From Primula veris (lineage: Eukaryota; Streptophyta; Magnoliopsida; Ericales; Primulaceae): 64,000 nt of DNA. Each line of letters starts with the position of its first letter. Within the stretch, counting starts at the first letter, position 1. A program made the position numbers and the translations under genes. The stretch spans positions 28,258,702 through 28,322,701 of the forward strand of contig OY821743.1 of assembly GCA_963682055.1 (NCBI GenBank), in the 5' to 3' direction. The notes under the pieces are model-generated. The model had not been told where the DNA came from and did no database searches. It was given only the letters and a program-made list of their open reading frames with translations. Positions 42,236 through 54,860 of this stretch are shown here, piece by piece.

Positions 42236-42749
42236 AGCGCACGCGTGTGTGGTACACACTAACCCACTCATGGGTATGTGGACTTTATTAGTTTACCAAT
42301 TACATAGGATGGACTTGTATATATAGAGTGAAAATCAACCTTGATTTTCCAATGTGGGATAACCCTCATGGTTTATTCTCACTCTCTACTTCATTTTCCA
42401 GATTTCGGTTTTTCCTCTTTCGAGTATCAACCTTCGAGTCTAATTATCATTCACACCCTTCCTCCGAACGGGTCATACGATATACCGTTGCGAAGCTCGC
42501 CACACGAGCTACTCAAACGCATTGAGTATGGCCTCAGAAAAACTGAGGAGTCGCATTGAAAATTGACTCAAAGATGGTCACTGACCACTTGGAACAAACA
42601 TGTTTAAAAACCATGTTTTTCCAACATTTTTCCAACAGGTTTTGGTCTTGTTGTTGATCTTGGTTTGCTTTATTTTCCATTTTTAGCTACAAAAATTGGG
42701 AAATGAAATGCTCCTAATGTCTCGGGGGTCAGTTTATATTTATGGAAAG

Positions 42750-45700
42750 AGACAGAGTGGAAGACATGATGTCAACGATCTTTCTTTTCAAAATAAAAAT
42801 TGGTAGGACCATCTGTATTAATTTAAATAATATTAACACATATATAACTTAAATTTAACATTTATATTAGTATATTAACTAAACAAAATTATCTAATTTT
42901 AATTAAAATTAATTATTAATTAAAATCTGATTAATTAGTCATTTTGTAAACCCCACTAATATAGGAACTATTTAGTACTTGAAATATAGTTCCCGTTTTA
43001 ATTAATTGTGTTTTGCCACGTCATCAATTAACAACATTAAAACCATTGTTATATTTAACAGCTTTTTTAACATCTATAAAGATAACACATGATTTAACAT
43101 AACTAATGGAAACAAAAAAAAATGCATTGTTAGCAAACATTTTAGTTAACAATAGAGATAACAACACTATTGTAGATGCTCTTACCATTGGCCCACTTTC
43201 TGCGGGTCCTTCCTGACATTATTTATTAAAAATAAATGTAATTTTTAAATTGTAAAAATTGGTATTGTAATTCATAATAATAAATCTTTTTAAATTTTAA
43301 CACATAAATAGTTATTAAACTGTATAACGGGGATTTGAAATTGTTAATCTCCGAAATTTGGTTATGAGATTTTTGGAAGTTGGTATTTTCGTAATGATCA
43401 ATTGCTTAAAAGCAGAGGTATTTTATATTATTTATATAATCCAATGTGTATTTAACAATTTGTTGTATGTTAAATATATTTAAATAAGCTGTTTCAAAAT
43501 AAAAATTAAGTTCTATTATAAGCTAAAGCATGAAAACAATAATAGCTATTACAATGATGTTATAAAATGTTAGTTAAATGATGCTCAAACATTTTGAAAT
43601 ATCTATGCTCATCCTTTTTAATATTATAATTTCTGTATTGCATAGTAAAGAGAGATAATTATATATATTGACATATAAATGTTGTGCACGCAGCCACACA
43701 CTAACCGATACCACTTTATAAGGACTTAAATTGATGTGTCACGGGGAAAGTTTTATCGGACCGGGGCGGAGCCGGCAATAACATTTTGGGGTTGCACAAA
43801 TCAATTGCTATTTTACGGGTTTGTGAGATTTATTGTTTTCAAATTATTTTTAAATTTTTCTATAGAAAAAATGACATTTTTGTAAATTATGAGATGCGAA
43901 TGCATTCTTTTGTCCCACTAAAGATCTGGTCCTGATCAGGACATAGATTTCCTCTTGTAGTGACATAAATTGTTTTGGAGAGTGTAATCAATTTTTTGTT
44001 AATTTGTGTTTTTCTTAGATTGTTAGACAACATGAACGAAGAATTCAAGGCATGTACAAAATTTGAACATACCCTATGATATATCTCCTATACATGCTTA
44101 GAGGGAAAATTAAGTTTCGTTTTGGAATATAAACAATCTCTACTACTTAGTTCATCACAGTCACATCACCAAACTTTCAATAGTACTTGTTGAAGTTGAT
44201 GTAATTAATGCGTTAATTGCAATTTGCAACTAATAATCATATGCGGTGTTTTCGATGCTTTGGCATATGAGTTAGCCCCTTGTTGCGGTCATATCTATCT
44301 CCTCTATCATCCTTCTTTACGATTTTTGGTTTCTCTATAGCTTTCTGATCTCTCTCGCATTATTGTCTCTCGGTCTAGGACAAGTCTCACATCTTATCTT
44401 TTTGTTATGCTCTTAATACCCTCTTATCCTAAAATTAAAATTCTCTACGTTAGTATGTGAAAATGTAAATTGCAAAATCATTATATCTAAGAATGCCACA
44501 TTGGATACAATTTGAAAAGTTAGTCTAATAAGAGAATTTAATTTATGTTTATATAATTTTTAAGTTCAATAATTTTGAAAGTCAAAATTGCAGTTGTTTT
44601 ATAAGGGATCGGTACAACTGGGAGCATGTGATGGGGTGATATGATAATGACCTTGCATAAGTACAGGCATTCTTACTATTTACTAGTTTGTTAAAATAAT
44701 TATGTCCTCTAGAAAAAAATCAAAAGCTAAACCTAAGTAAGGGAAAATACATCTACGAAAGTTCACCAGTACTAATATATATCGTAGTGGAGTGACCGGA
44801 GTAATATTGATACACGTACTACACTTCTTCCTAAGAGAAGTAAAAACATCACCAAATTGGATTTTAGAGCATTCACATCAATTCCCTCAAAATATTTGTT
44901 CAATTTGAGGAAAAAACTTCACTTTATAATTAGTTTAGAAGTATCATTTACACATTATACAAAATCTCAATCTCCCTAATATCCTCCTTACTTAGTATTT
45001 TTTATATTATTTAAAAGTATTCCATCTTTCTCTTCATCATAAATAATAGAAATGAAATTACTAAAAATTAATTCTATTAGGTTTACATCTATATGTATAT
45101 TTAAAGAAACTTTCGAATCAATATGGTGCATATAAACATTTTTTTTAAGTAGCATATCTAACAAAGAATTAACTGAGATGATATTAGTTAAATTACCACT
45201 GCAAAATAAAAATAAAAAATTCAAACATGATGAGTGCTATTTATTTGCAAATGGAGAAAAAAAAAAAAGAAGGAATGAGGAGCAATATTTTTGAAAGAGT
45301 AAATACTCACGGATTCATATCATCTTGATGATGAGGAGGTTTTGTATTTGAAAAAAGGGAACTTTTATTGTAAAAGGTATTTGAGTGGAAAATATTATTT
45401 TTATATTTGAGGGAATGACAGTATAGAGTATTTGATGATGGTAGGTTTTTGACACTAAAATTCACATTTTAAGGAGTAATTGATGTTTGAAGGAATTGGT
45501 GCATGTGTTCTAAGAGTATAGAAAATATATCAAATAAACATTTTGATGTGTGCATGACTTTATAATTATACTTGAAAAATTGGAAACAAAAGTCGATCGA
45601 ACCCCACAATCACATCATTAATTAACGTGTAATCAGTGAACAAAAGAATAATAAATTGAGAGCAGGAAAGTGGCCAGATATATAATATTGCATGCGCACG

Positions 45701-46720
45701 TAAGCCCTAATTACGTGTTATAATAATATAATGCTTAATCTCAACGCTCAAGTAACATGCAATAATATTGACCAACTCTTTAAATATATAAGTTTAATCC
45801 ATCATGGACTCTCTTTCTCCTCTTTAATTATTATATACAGAGAATATATCTTTGGAAAATTTAGCACTCTCTTATAGTATTCTCAACGATAATCCTTACT
45901 TTACTGTATAAATGTAGTGTTATATAGCTTGATAAATTTATTATAGATATATCTTCAAGTAGTGCACATCAGTGATATATAATATTACTATATAATCTAT
46001 TAAAATAATGTTTATTTTCTTTTTTATTTTACTTTTTGAAAGTTTCAATTCTCCATCTCCCTTCATTTTACCCTCAGATCTCAAAACTCACGATTCATAA
46101 CTCATACACTCAGTAATATACAACACCATTAAGAAAGAATATTATTCTTTACGGTTTAAACTGAAAATTAATTGTTGAATTGGAATGTAAATTTGGAGTC
46201 CAAAATATTTATGGTAAAATAAAATATTTTGAATCTGTGCAGGTTGATTCAACTCATATGATGTAAAACTGTACATCGATCTTATTTGCGGATGAATGGA
46301 AGTAAAATAAAAGGTAAAAAGAAATTAGGGAATTGAAATATCTTGATTATGGTGAAATTTGAGGGGAAAATTAGGAGTGAAGTTATAGAGAGAGAAAGAG
46401 TAACCGTGAAATGAGCGAAAAAAGGACTAGAAAAAGGTTTTAATACGTGGGCTCGTCTCAAAAAGTGTTCTATATATTTATAGCATTTCTCTTTACATGT
46501 AGAGAATTTTACTAAAATATTTTAGGTTTTATATCAAAGTGACACTTATAGATAAACTGCTGAGTAACACATTTTTATATATTATATACGTTTATACATA
46601 TAAAAAAAATGTTTATATGTAGTTTTGAGAATGCACTTATTGTCTTATTAGTTATCATTCAGTACTTACTAGCAGTCATACTGTACTAGCAAGATTGCCC
46701 GTGCAGACACTTTGGTTCTT
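42750..46720. other. Upstream region of OPR-C, no gene seen
   Basis: AT-rich. Several blocks align with the region upstream of OPR-B, notably 45530-45800 with about 31375-31600, and 46692-46720 with 34279/34834-34860. So the duplicated unit includes about 4 kb of upstream DNA. No coding sequence found. Confidence 0.65.
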
Positions 46721-46949
46721 CTTTTCTGATTTTGATTTTTGCATGATTAAAAAGAAAAAAAAATGAGTTTTTTTCCGTAACTTAATATATAGGTGTAAAA
46801 CACATTTCATGCATTTAGTTTTTCTTTCTAAATTTTTTGTCTTTTAATTTATTTTTATAGTTAAACGGTAACTTAATTATAGGTATATAACACATTTTAC
46901 GCATTTAGTTTAAAGTTGTAATTTTAATTAAGAAAAAAACTCATTTTTT

Positions 46950-49730
46950 TGGGGGCAATTAACATAAACATACCATACACCTATTATATTAACAAAAACA
47001 TACCCTCAAAAGTTAAATTATCAAAAACATACATTTAATTAATAATTAATAAAAAAATAAAAAATCTGATTATCTTTCCCCATCTCTTTCATCTCTCTCA
47101 TCCTTTTACTCCCTCCTCCTCTCACGGGAGATTCTTTTTTCATTACTCGAATTGCTCACAGATATAAGGGACGTGAGATTTCCAATCCCACGTCTACGTG
47201 GCTGCCAATTTTTTTTATTTTTTTTGTTTTTTTGTTTTATTTGTGTTTTCGTATATCAAAAACTTTTCCAATTTTACCCAAAAACTTTTCTAATTTTACC
47301 CAAAAAAAACTCATAACCATCAACAATCAAACTCCTTCATATATAAATTAATATATTTTTTTATCAAATCAACATCAGTCTACCACTACAATTATCCTCA
47401 ATTTTACAAAAAAAACCTCTCCCAATTTACCCAATTTTTTTTTTTTCCAATTTTACCAAAAAAAACCTCTAACCATCAACCATCAAACTCCTTCATATAT
47501 AAATTAATATTTTTTTTTATCAAATCAACACTACAAAATAATATTTGATTTAGTGTGAATCAAAAGCTGTCACAATCCTGTCGCTAATTTAAAAAGCTGT
47601 CACAAATCTGTCGCAAATTGATTAAACTGTCACAAAACCGTCACAAAAACCGTCGCTAATAAGCTCGTAACAAAAAACACCGTCACTAATCCCGTCGCTA
47701 TTTGGGTATTTTTTTGTAGTGCAACATCAGTCTACCACTACAATTATCCTCAATTTTACAAAAAAAAACTTCTCCCAATTTAACCAAAAAAAAAAACTTT
47801 TCCAATTTTACCAAAAAAAAACTCTAACCATCAACCATCAACCATCAAACTCATTCGTATATCAAATTAATATATATTTTTATCAAATCAACATCACTCT
47901 ACCACTACAATTATACCCAATTTTACGGAAAAAAAACTCTCTCCCAATTTAACCAAAAAAAAAACTTTTTCAATTTTACCAAAAAAAAAAAACTTCTCCA
48001 ATTTTACCCAAAAAAAACCCATAACCATCAACAATCAAACTCCTTCATATATAAATTAATATATTTTTTTTATCAAATCAACATAACTCTACCACTACAA
48101 TTATCCTAATTTCACCACAAAAAAAACCTCTCACAATTTACCAAAAAAAAAACTTCTCCAGTTTTACAAAAAAAAACCCTAACCATCAACAATCAAACTC
48201 TTTCATATATCAAATTAATATATATTTTTATCAAATCAACATCACTCTATCACTACAATTATTCACAATTTCAACAAAAAAAAAACTTTCCCAATTTTAC
48301 CAAAAAAAACACTAACCATCAACCATTAATCTCCTTCATATATCAAATTAATAAAAAAATTTATCAAATCAACATCACTCTACCACTACATTTATCCCCA
48401 ATTTTACCAAAAAAAAAATATCTCCCAATTTACCAAAATAAAACCTCCCCCAATTTTACAAAAAATAAACTTTTTTAGGGTAAAATTGAAAAAGTTTTTT
48501 TTTTTTGGTAAATTGGGAGAGGTTTTTTTTTTTTTTGTAAAATTGAGGATAATTGTAATGATAGAGTGATGTTGATTTGATAAAAATATATATTAATTTG
48601 ATATATGAAGGAGTTTGATGGTTAGGGTTTTTTTTGGTAAAATTGGAAAAGTTTTTTTTTGTGTGTAAATTGGGAGAGGTTTTTTGTGTGGTAAAATTAG
48701 GGATAATTGTAGTGGTATGATGTTGATTTGATAAAAAAATATATTAATTTATATATGAATGAGTTTGATTGTTGATGGTTATGGCTTTTTTTGGGTAAAA
48801 TTAGAGAAGTTTTTGGGTAAAATTGGGAAAGTTTTCGATATACGAAAACACAAATAAAAGAATAAAACAGAAAAACAAAAAAAAAAATTGGCAGCCCCTC
48901 CTGTCACACTCTCTCCAATATATCTCTTCTTCTTCTCTCTCCGTCCAATATCTCTCATCTTCCTTCTCACTCTCTCCGATCACTCATTTTTACTCTCTCT
49001 TTCCGATCTCTCTCTCCATCATAACTCTATTTTTTCGATCTTTTTCTTCTTCTCCATCTCTCTTTTTCGTGAAGATTGAGACGGACACATCTATAGCAAT
49101 GGGCGGCGAGAGTATAAAGCGAGATCGAAAATTCGAGATTGATGTCGACGGAGATGCGATCGTCGAATGATCAAAGACCCACGACGACGACGACGTGATA
49201 GTTCGAGATCGGAGAACGGGTAATAGTTGTATTTGTTAATTAGTGTATAATGTTGAAAAAATAAGTGTATGAATTACGTGAATTAAGGGTATGAAATTGA
49301 AAATTATGTATATGAATTATGTAAGTAATGATATGAATTATTTAAATTGGGGTATGAATTTTGAAAATATGGATGAAGTCTACAAATCAGGATATGAACT
49401 TTTGAAATAAATGTATGACATTTTATAATAAGGGTATGAAAAATACAAATTAGGGTATCAACTTTGGGAATAAAGGTATAAAATATACAAATTAGGGTAT
49501 GAACTTTTGAAATAAGGGTATGAACTTTTGGAATAAGTATATGAAATATACAAATTAGGGTATGAACTTTTGAAATAATGGTATGAACTTTTGGAATAAG
49601 AATATGAAATATACAAATTAGGGTATGGAATTTTGGGTATGTTTTTGTTAATTAGAAATTTTTGAGTATATTTTTGTTAATTAAGTTTAAAAATAGTATG
49701 TTTTATTAATTTATCAAAAGATTTAGAAAG
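46950..49730. mobile_element. Large fold-back element with internal repeat arrays
   Basis: The two halves mirror each other. AACAAAAACATACC near 46990 faces GGTATGTTTTTGTT near 49635. GGCTGCCAATT near 47202 faces AATTGGCAGCC near 48885. GTGTTTTCGTATATC near 47245 faces GATATACGAAAACAC near 48838. Between them an array of A-rich units (ACCATCAACCATCAAACTCC type, about 47260-48470) is followed by the same units inverted (48480-48830). Then come a CT-rich stretch, a short GC-rich part (49070-49220) and a GGGTATGAACTTTTG minisatellite (49320-49640). Outer ends and target duplication are uncertain. No transposase seen. Confidence 0.6.
47529..47721. mobile_element. CACTA-type miniature element
   Basis: 193 bp with ends CACTACAAAA and TTTTTGTAGTG, flanked by the 3-bp duplication CAA (47526-47528 and 47722-47724). 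Removing it and one CAA restores the ATCAAATCAACATC unit seen in neighbouring repeats. Inside are repeated GTCACAA and GTCGCTA motifs typical of subterminal repeats. Non-autonomous. Confidence 0.85.
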
Positions 49731-49927
49731 AAAATGCTTATGTGGAAATATCTTAGCATTTAATTCTTGAGAACGAACTTTCTATCTACCTCTGGCAAGA
49801 CACAGGTGAAAATGTTTTCCTTTGTGTTTAGCCCTAAAGTGCATGGAACGTCCAAGAACTTGGAAGTTTAACGATGTGTTTGTTATGCAAAAATAACTTA
49901 TTTGTATTTGTTTAGTTAATAAAAAAT

Positions 49928-52419
49928 GAGGTTGGATTTTTATACTACACTCTTTCTGAAAAAACGCACAAACCGTAAAAAAAATCTACGGTTTACAGTG
50001 TTTTTATGCAAACCGTAAAAAAAATCTACGGTTTGCAAAAATACATGCAAACCGTAAAAAAAATCTACGCTTTGCATGTATTTTTGCAAACCGTAGATTT
50101 TTTTTACGGTTTGCATGTAATTTTTTTTTATTTTTTTTTTTTAATTTCAATTTGTAAAATAGTAAAAAATATATAAAATATGCAAATCCATAATTCACTT
50201 AGGTATATATAATTGTTTGTTGTTTGTTTATATTAATTATAGAAATTATAATAATTGTTGATATTTGTCCCATTTAATAAAAAAATTAGGATTTTTATTT
50301 AAATTTGTGTTATTTAGATATTTATTACTAATGGTTTGGTTATGATGGTTATTTGTTTTGATTGAGAAAAATAAAAATTGTTACGTTTTATTAATATTTA
50401 CCCGTTTTGAAAATTAGGGGTTTTTATAAAATTATGTTTTTTAATTAGTTTGTTTGCCCAAATCACCAATAAAAATTGGGGTTGTTGATATTTTATCCGT
50501 TTTATAAAAAAATTGAGTTATCATTGTTTGGTTATCATTAAATGTGTTTGGTTATAATTAAAAAATTGAGTTATCATTGTTTGGTTATGATTAAAAAATT
50601 GAGTTATCATTGTTTGGTTATAACTCAATTATAACTCAATTATAACCAAACAATGATAACTAGAAAATTGCAAATCAGTCTCTGCATTTCGTAAAAACTC
50701 AATATTGGTCCTATCAATTAAAATACAGAATATTTTTTACAAACATACAAATCAAACATACGAATCAAATTAAACTTACGAATTTATAACGTACAAATCA
50801 AACATACGAATCAAATTAAACTTACGAATTTATAATATTCCAACTCAGGTAAGAATAAAACTTACAAATCAAACATAGAAATCAAATACAAAAAACACAA
50901 ATGTGCATTTATTTATTTTTGTAACGAGTAAATCCTTTAAAGTTGGACGTAGGGAGCATCTTTCCCGCCGATGTTAATCTATCCGATGACGGCTCAGTAG
51001 ACTCTTCGATTTCGTTTAGCTCCGGACGACGTCTCTGTCGATGCTGCGATTCTGGATGCGGAGCACGCTCGTGGGATGTAAGTGTCAATCCTCGACTCCA
51101 ACTGTCGTACGACCCAAATGATTGTCTATGATGATCCAACGGAACATCATCCTGAACGTAGTCCGGCCCAGCAAAAGAAGCACGACGACCATGACCGCTT
51201 GAACTCGGACCCGGACCCTGATCTGTAGTCGGGGGTCGACCTCCACTCGATCTTCTACCCCCGCTACGCCCGCCGCTACTAGATTCGCCTTCCCCTCTAC
51301 CTCTTTCGTCGGGACGCCGACAACTTGAAGCCATAGTGTAAGTTTTTGGGTCGTAACGTAGGTCGTCATCACCATCGTCGTCGTCGTCGTCATTGTCATC
51401 CTCCTCATCCGACTGTTCATCAGCTGACCCATATGGATTCATTTCCATTTCAGCGAACTCCACACGTAGTAAGTCCACCTCCGTTTTCATTTTCGCCCGT
51501 TTGAACGATTTGAAACTGCGGCGCAACATCGCTTTCTGAAAAAAAAAACAATAAAAAACGATTTATTAGTATTGAAATACCCAAACAAAAAAATAACACA
51601 CAAATATTAATGAACTTTAACTAGTTGTTATCATTTTATTGAGCACACCCGTATGCTCCCGGAAACCGTGAGATGGCCGGGCAAGTTCAGGTGGGTTTAT
51701 AAAGATGCGGGTCCTCTCTGTATAAATTTTTTGTCATGATCGATGATGTAATTAAATAATTTTTGATATAAATTTTCATAAAGACTTAATATATGCATTA
51801 TTTATTTACTCTAATATACAAGATCTGATAATTCATATTGAGTCTCTCTAAAAGTTTATGTCAACAAAATATATCGTTCGGGTTTGAAAGTGGATAAAAT
51901 TGAAAACTATGTGTACGTGGAAAAACGATAGATATCTAGAAGGAATATTATATGTTCGGTTCCTAGTACTTTCTTGGATTTGGCTTTATATTTTTCTAAT
52001 GATTTTCTTTTAAGTCATTATACTTTTTCATTTTGTTTTCAATATTTCAGTATGGGTGGCGGTACAAATCTTCTACCCCTATTCTTTATCTCCTTCCGTG
52101 CTCATTTGCTTATTTTCACTCAAATTTTAAATTTTCAAAAAAATAAATAATGCAAAAATGGGACAAATATCAACAATTATTATAATTTCTATAATTAATA
52201 TAAACAAACAACAAACAATTATATATACCTAAGTGAATTATGGATTTGCATATTTTATATATTTTTTACTATTTTACAAATTGAAATTACAAAAAAAAAA
52301 AAAAATACATGCAAACCGTAGATTTTTTTTACGGTTTGCATAAAAACACTGTAAACCGTAGATTTTTTTTACGGTTTGTGCGTTTTTTCAGAAAAAGTGT
52401 AGTATAAAAATCCAACCTC
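49928..52419. mobile_element. Mutator-like DNA transposon (non-autonomous)
   Basis: Perfect 9-bp target duplication ATAAAAAAT at 49919-49927 and 52420-52428. Terminal inverted repeats begin GAGGTTGGATTTTTATACTA and stay nearly identical for about 110 bp. Similarity continues to about 50278 and 52150 after a private palindromic stretch on the left. The ends hold 25-bp modules with AAACCGTA and TACGGTTT arms. The inside has one open frame (50909-51529, minus) and no recognisable transposase. The 9-bp duplication and long inverted repeats point to the Mutator superfamily. Confidence 0.85.
50909..51529 (-). CDS. Unknown 206-residue protein inside the Mutator-like element
   Basis: Open from MLRRSFKSFKRAKMKTEVDL. 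It has a conserved-looking N-terminal part (LLRVEFAEMEMNPYGSADEQ), an Asp/Glu run of about 15 residues, and then Arg/Gly/Ser-rich low complexity. It could be a captured host gene end or the tail of a transposon protein. I do not recognise the family. The long frame in an AT-rich element argues against chance, but a start codon in another exon is possible. Confidence 0.4.
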   Translation of the reverse strand: MLRRSFKSFKRAKMKTEVDLLRVEFAEMEMNPYGSADEQSDEEDDNDDDDDDGDDDLRYDPKTYTMASSCRRPDERGRGEGESSSGGRSGGRRSSGGRPPTTDQGPGPSSSGHGRRASFAGPDYVQDDVPLDHHRQSFGSYDSWSRGLTLTSHERAPHPESQHRQRRRPELNEIEESTEPSSDRLTSAGKMLPTSNFKGFTRYKNK

Positions 52420-52580
52420 ATAAAAAATAGACAATGAAGATGATCAATAGCCCGTACCAAAGGGGAAAAAAAAAGGCAAATTGAACAGTTAATTTTCGAT
52501 TAATCGGTTATACTGTTATTCTTCACAACAATATAACATTTTAGTTCATTAGTCGATTTTATTGATAAATAAACTCATTG

Positions 52581-52771
52581 CAGGGCCGGCCCAAGAATTC
52601 TTTTTTTTTTGTGTGTGGGTTACCTAGAGGTAAAAAATGTTGTTTTGTCAATTCAAATAAAATCTCTAAAAAACATAGTGTAAATTTTGATTTTTTTCTG
52701 AAAATTATTTGTTTTTGAAGTGGGTTGCCCAGTCTACTCGGATTATTGGCAACCCCTCAGGACCGGCTCTG
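52581..52771. mobile_element. hAT-like miniature element
   Basis: 191 bp with imperfect inverted ends CAGGGCCGGCCC and GGACCGGCTCTG, flanked by ACTCATTG (52573-52580) and ACTCTTTG (52772-52779), an 8-bp target duplication with one mismatch. No coding capacity. Confidence 0.7.
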
Positions 52772-53099
52772 ACTCTTTGTATGTACGACGTGAACTTGTA
52801 TTAATCTGAAACAAACTAGTTTGAAAGAATTAGTACAACGATACTTGTTGTGTATATAAATTCTCGTTTGTTATTATCAAAATATTATTCAATTATCAAA
52901 ATATTATTCAATTTAGTATAATTGAAGAATGGTTAAACACTTTGCAATCTTAATTGATTAAAAACAATTCATCTCCTCCTTGCTTGAAAAGAAACCATGT
53001 TTATTAGATCAATAGGGAAAACCACTTTTCGATGAAACATGTTTGTTAAAATCATTCCAATTCCCAATTTCTTGGAGATTGGCTATAGAACGCCTTTTT

Positions 53100-54499
53100 T
53101 TTTTTTAGCAAAACAATCATTGTTTTCTTGGAAAATTCTCTACTGGAAACAGAAAAAGTAATACGACCTACTTCTTTTTAACGAACTTGCTCATTATTAA
53201 TAATAATAACGTGTGCTGGTACAAAATTCACAGCCTATGCAACAATCTCTAAAACACTAAATAAAACATAAAATACATAGCAACACTAACCAACAACTCT
53301 AAAAGTCTACCTAAATCAACCCACCCATAGCAAATTATACAAAATAAACCAAATAAAACGTAAGTAAAATAAGACTCATCTCAACTATCTTCTAAAAGCA
53401 ATGAAATATTATTGTGAAACCGTCTTATAAGGCGAAACATCGAGTCGTATGTATAGGTAGCAAGAGAAGACGATCAGATAAATAAGAAACTCGGAAAAAC
53501 TATAGAATTTTACTCGGCACAGTTCAATAAATATCATCGGGGTGCCAACACACAAATAACCCATTCTAAACAAACGTACGAAGCCTAAAAACTTAACTAT
53601 AATCCGAAACTCGAATCTGTCCGTACACATCACACAATCGCCAACCAAAACCTAACTTAGCCGAATCACCAAATAACAACAAACTAAAAGCCAAGTTCCG
53701 CCACCGCTCAATAGTAAATAATAGAAACGAGTAATATGATTGACGACTAAAAAAGGTAAATCTTGTAATAACTTACGAAAACCTATCGATCCACCAAACA
53801 CTAATCAACTATTTCGCAATCTCATGAGAAAGACAATAATCAGATGATAAAACCATCACTATTAGTACTCGGGTCTTAGAGGTGTTACCGAAGCTTGGCC
53901 AGTGTCACTTTGAGTATCATCGGGATGCCAACACACTCAATCCGAATAAACATACTAAACCAAATTCGAAAAACCAAAATAAAACTCATAGATCCAGACT
54001 AGAACACCAGATAATCACCCACAAAAGTCAATATTCCGAAAGCAAAAAAGTTACCAAATCGCCACCGTGTTCGATCTAAAATCAAAATAAGGGCAGTCAA
54101 CACGACAACTCAAAAGAGAGAAAGTGAGCATAGAAAAAGCTCTCTGAGGGTTAGAAGATGGTGAAGATGAGAGGAGAAGATGAAGGGAGGGGGTAGGAAA
54201 AAACAGGATGGAGGTGAGGAGAGAGGTGGACAGATCTGAGATGAGACGGAGGGGAATGGAGCAGAGGAGGAGATCGGAGATGAGAAATGGGGCATTGGGA
54301 GGGACTGGAGAAAAAAGGTGGGGAGGTGAGAAAAGATGGAAAAGAGAGAGAGGGTTAAATGGCTTGGGGGTGGAGGAGGTCGATGGCTGCTCCTCCACCC
54401 CAGGCAGTTGCGGCGGGTGTAAGGTCTAGGGTTAGATGGAGAAGAGAGAGTTTGCGGCCGCTTGAAAAGTACTACTACCCTAGTTACTCACTTGGGCTT
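53100..54499 (-). mobile_element. Retroposon (LINE-like or processed copy), minus orientation
   Basis: GCTATAGAACGCCTT (53085-53099) and GCTATAGAGCGCCTT (54500-54514) flank the segment, a 15-bp duplication with one mismatch. A T-run (53098-53106) follows the left copy, as a poly(A) tail would appear for a minus-strand insertion. The 5' part (54050-54460) is CT-rich on the minus strand like a leader. Two diverged copies of a block containing ATGCCAACACACTC or GTGCCAACACACAA occur near 53540 and 53926. No reverse transcriptase seen. Confidence 0.5.
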
Positions 54500-54860
54500 G
54501 CTATAGAGCGCCTTCTTAATTTAGCTTATATTCATCACTAGAAATATCGTGATCTTCAAAGTCATGACATTGGTTAATGTGATGTTACAACAACAAAAAA
54601 TAAATCTCATAATTTCCATCAACCAAAATTTCATACAATGAACATAATACAGACTACAGAGTGTATACATTGGACTCAAGTTAAGCTATCCAGCTGTAGC
54701 ATGTCCCAGTTTGTGTAAATTGGAAAAGTTGTCTCGGTCGATTTGGAGCCGAAACACTAAAAGATTTACATCTCCATACGAATGAATAACTTATAGCGAC
54801 TCACTAAATGATGCTATAAAGTAGAAAGTATAGAATAATGAATCTTCATGAACAAATGGT

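Larger units (their letters stand above)
39831..42637 (-). mobile_element. Truncated Copia-type element inside OPR-C
   Basis: Begins on the minus strand with TGTTGGAAAAATGTTGG at 42637, an LTR-like start inside OPR-C exon 1. A leader and a partial gag follow (40914 to about 40200), and no pol is present. The left border and a target duplication are not found, and the rest of OPR-C exon 1 is missing, so insertion was accompanied or followed by a deletion. The leftmost 300 bp (starting GATGGAGCCAGACC) may be a different element. Confidence 0.6.

Noticed and set aside
53882..54429. Arg/Glu-rich and Pro/Ser-rich frames near 54.2 kb
   Set aside because: They are low-complexity translations of a CT/GA-rich leader-like stretch in both directions, without conserved motifs.
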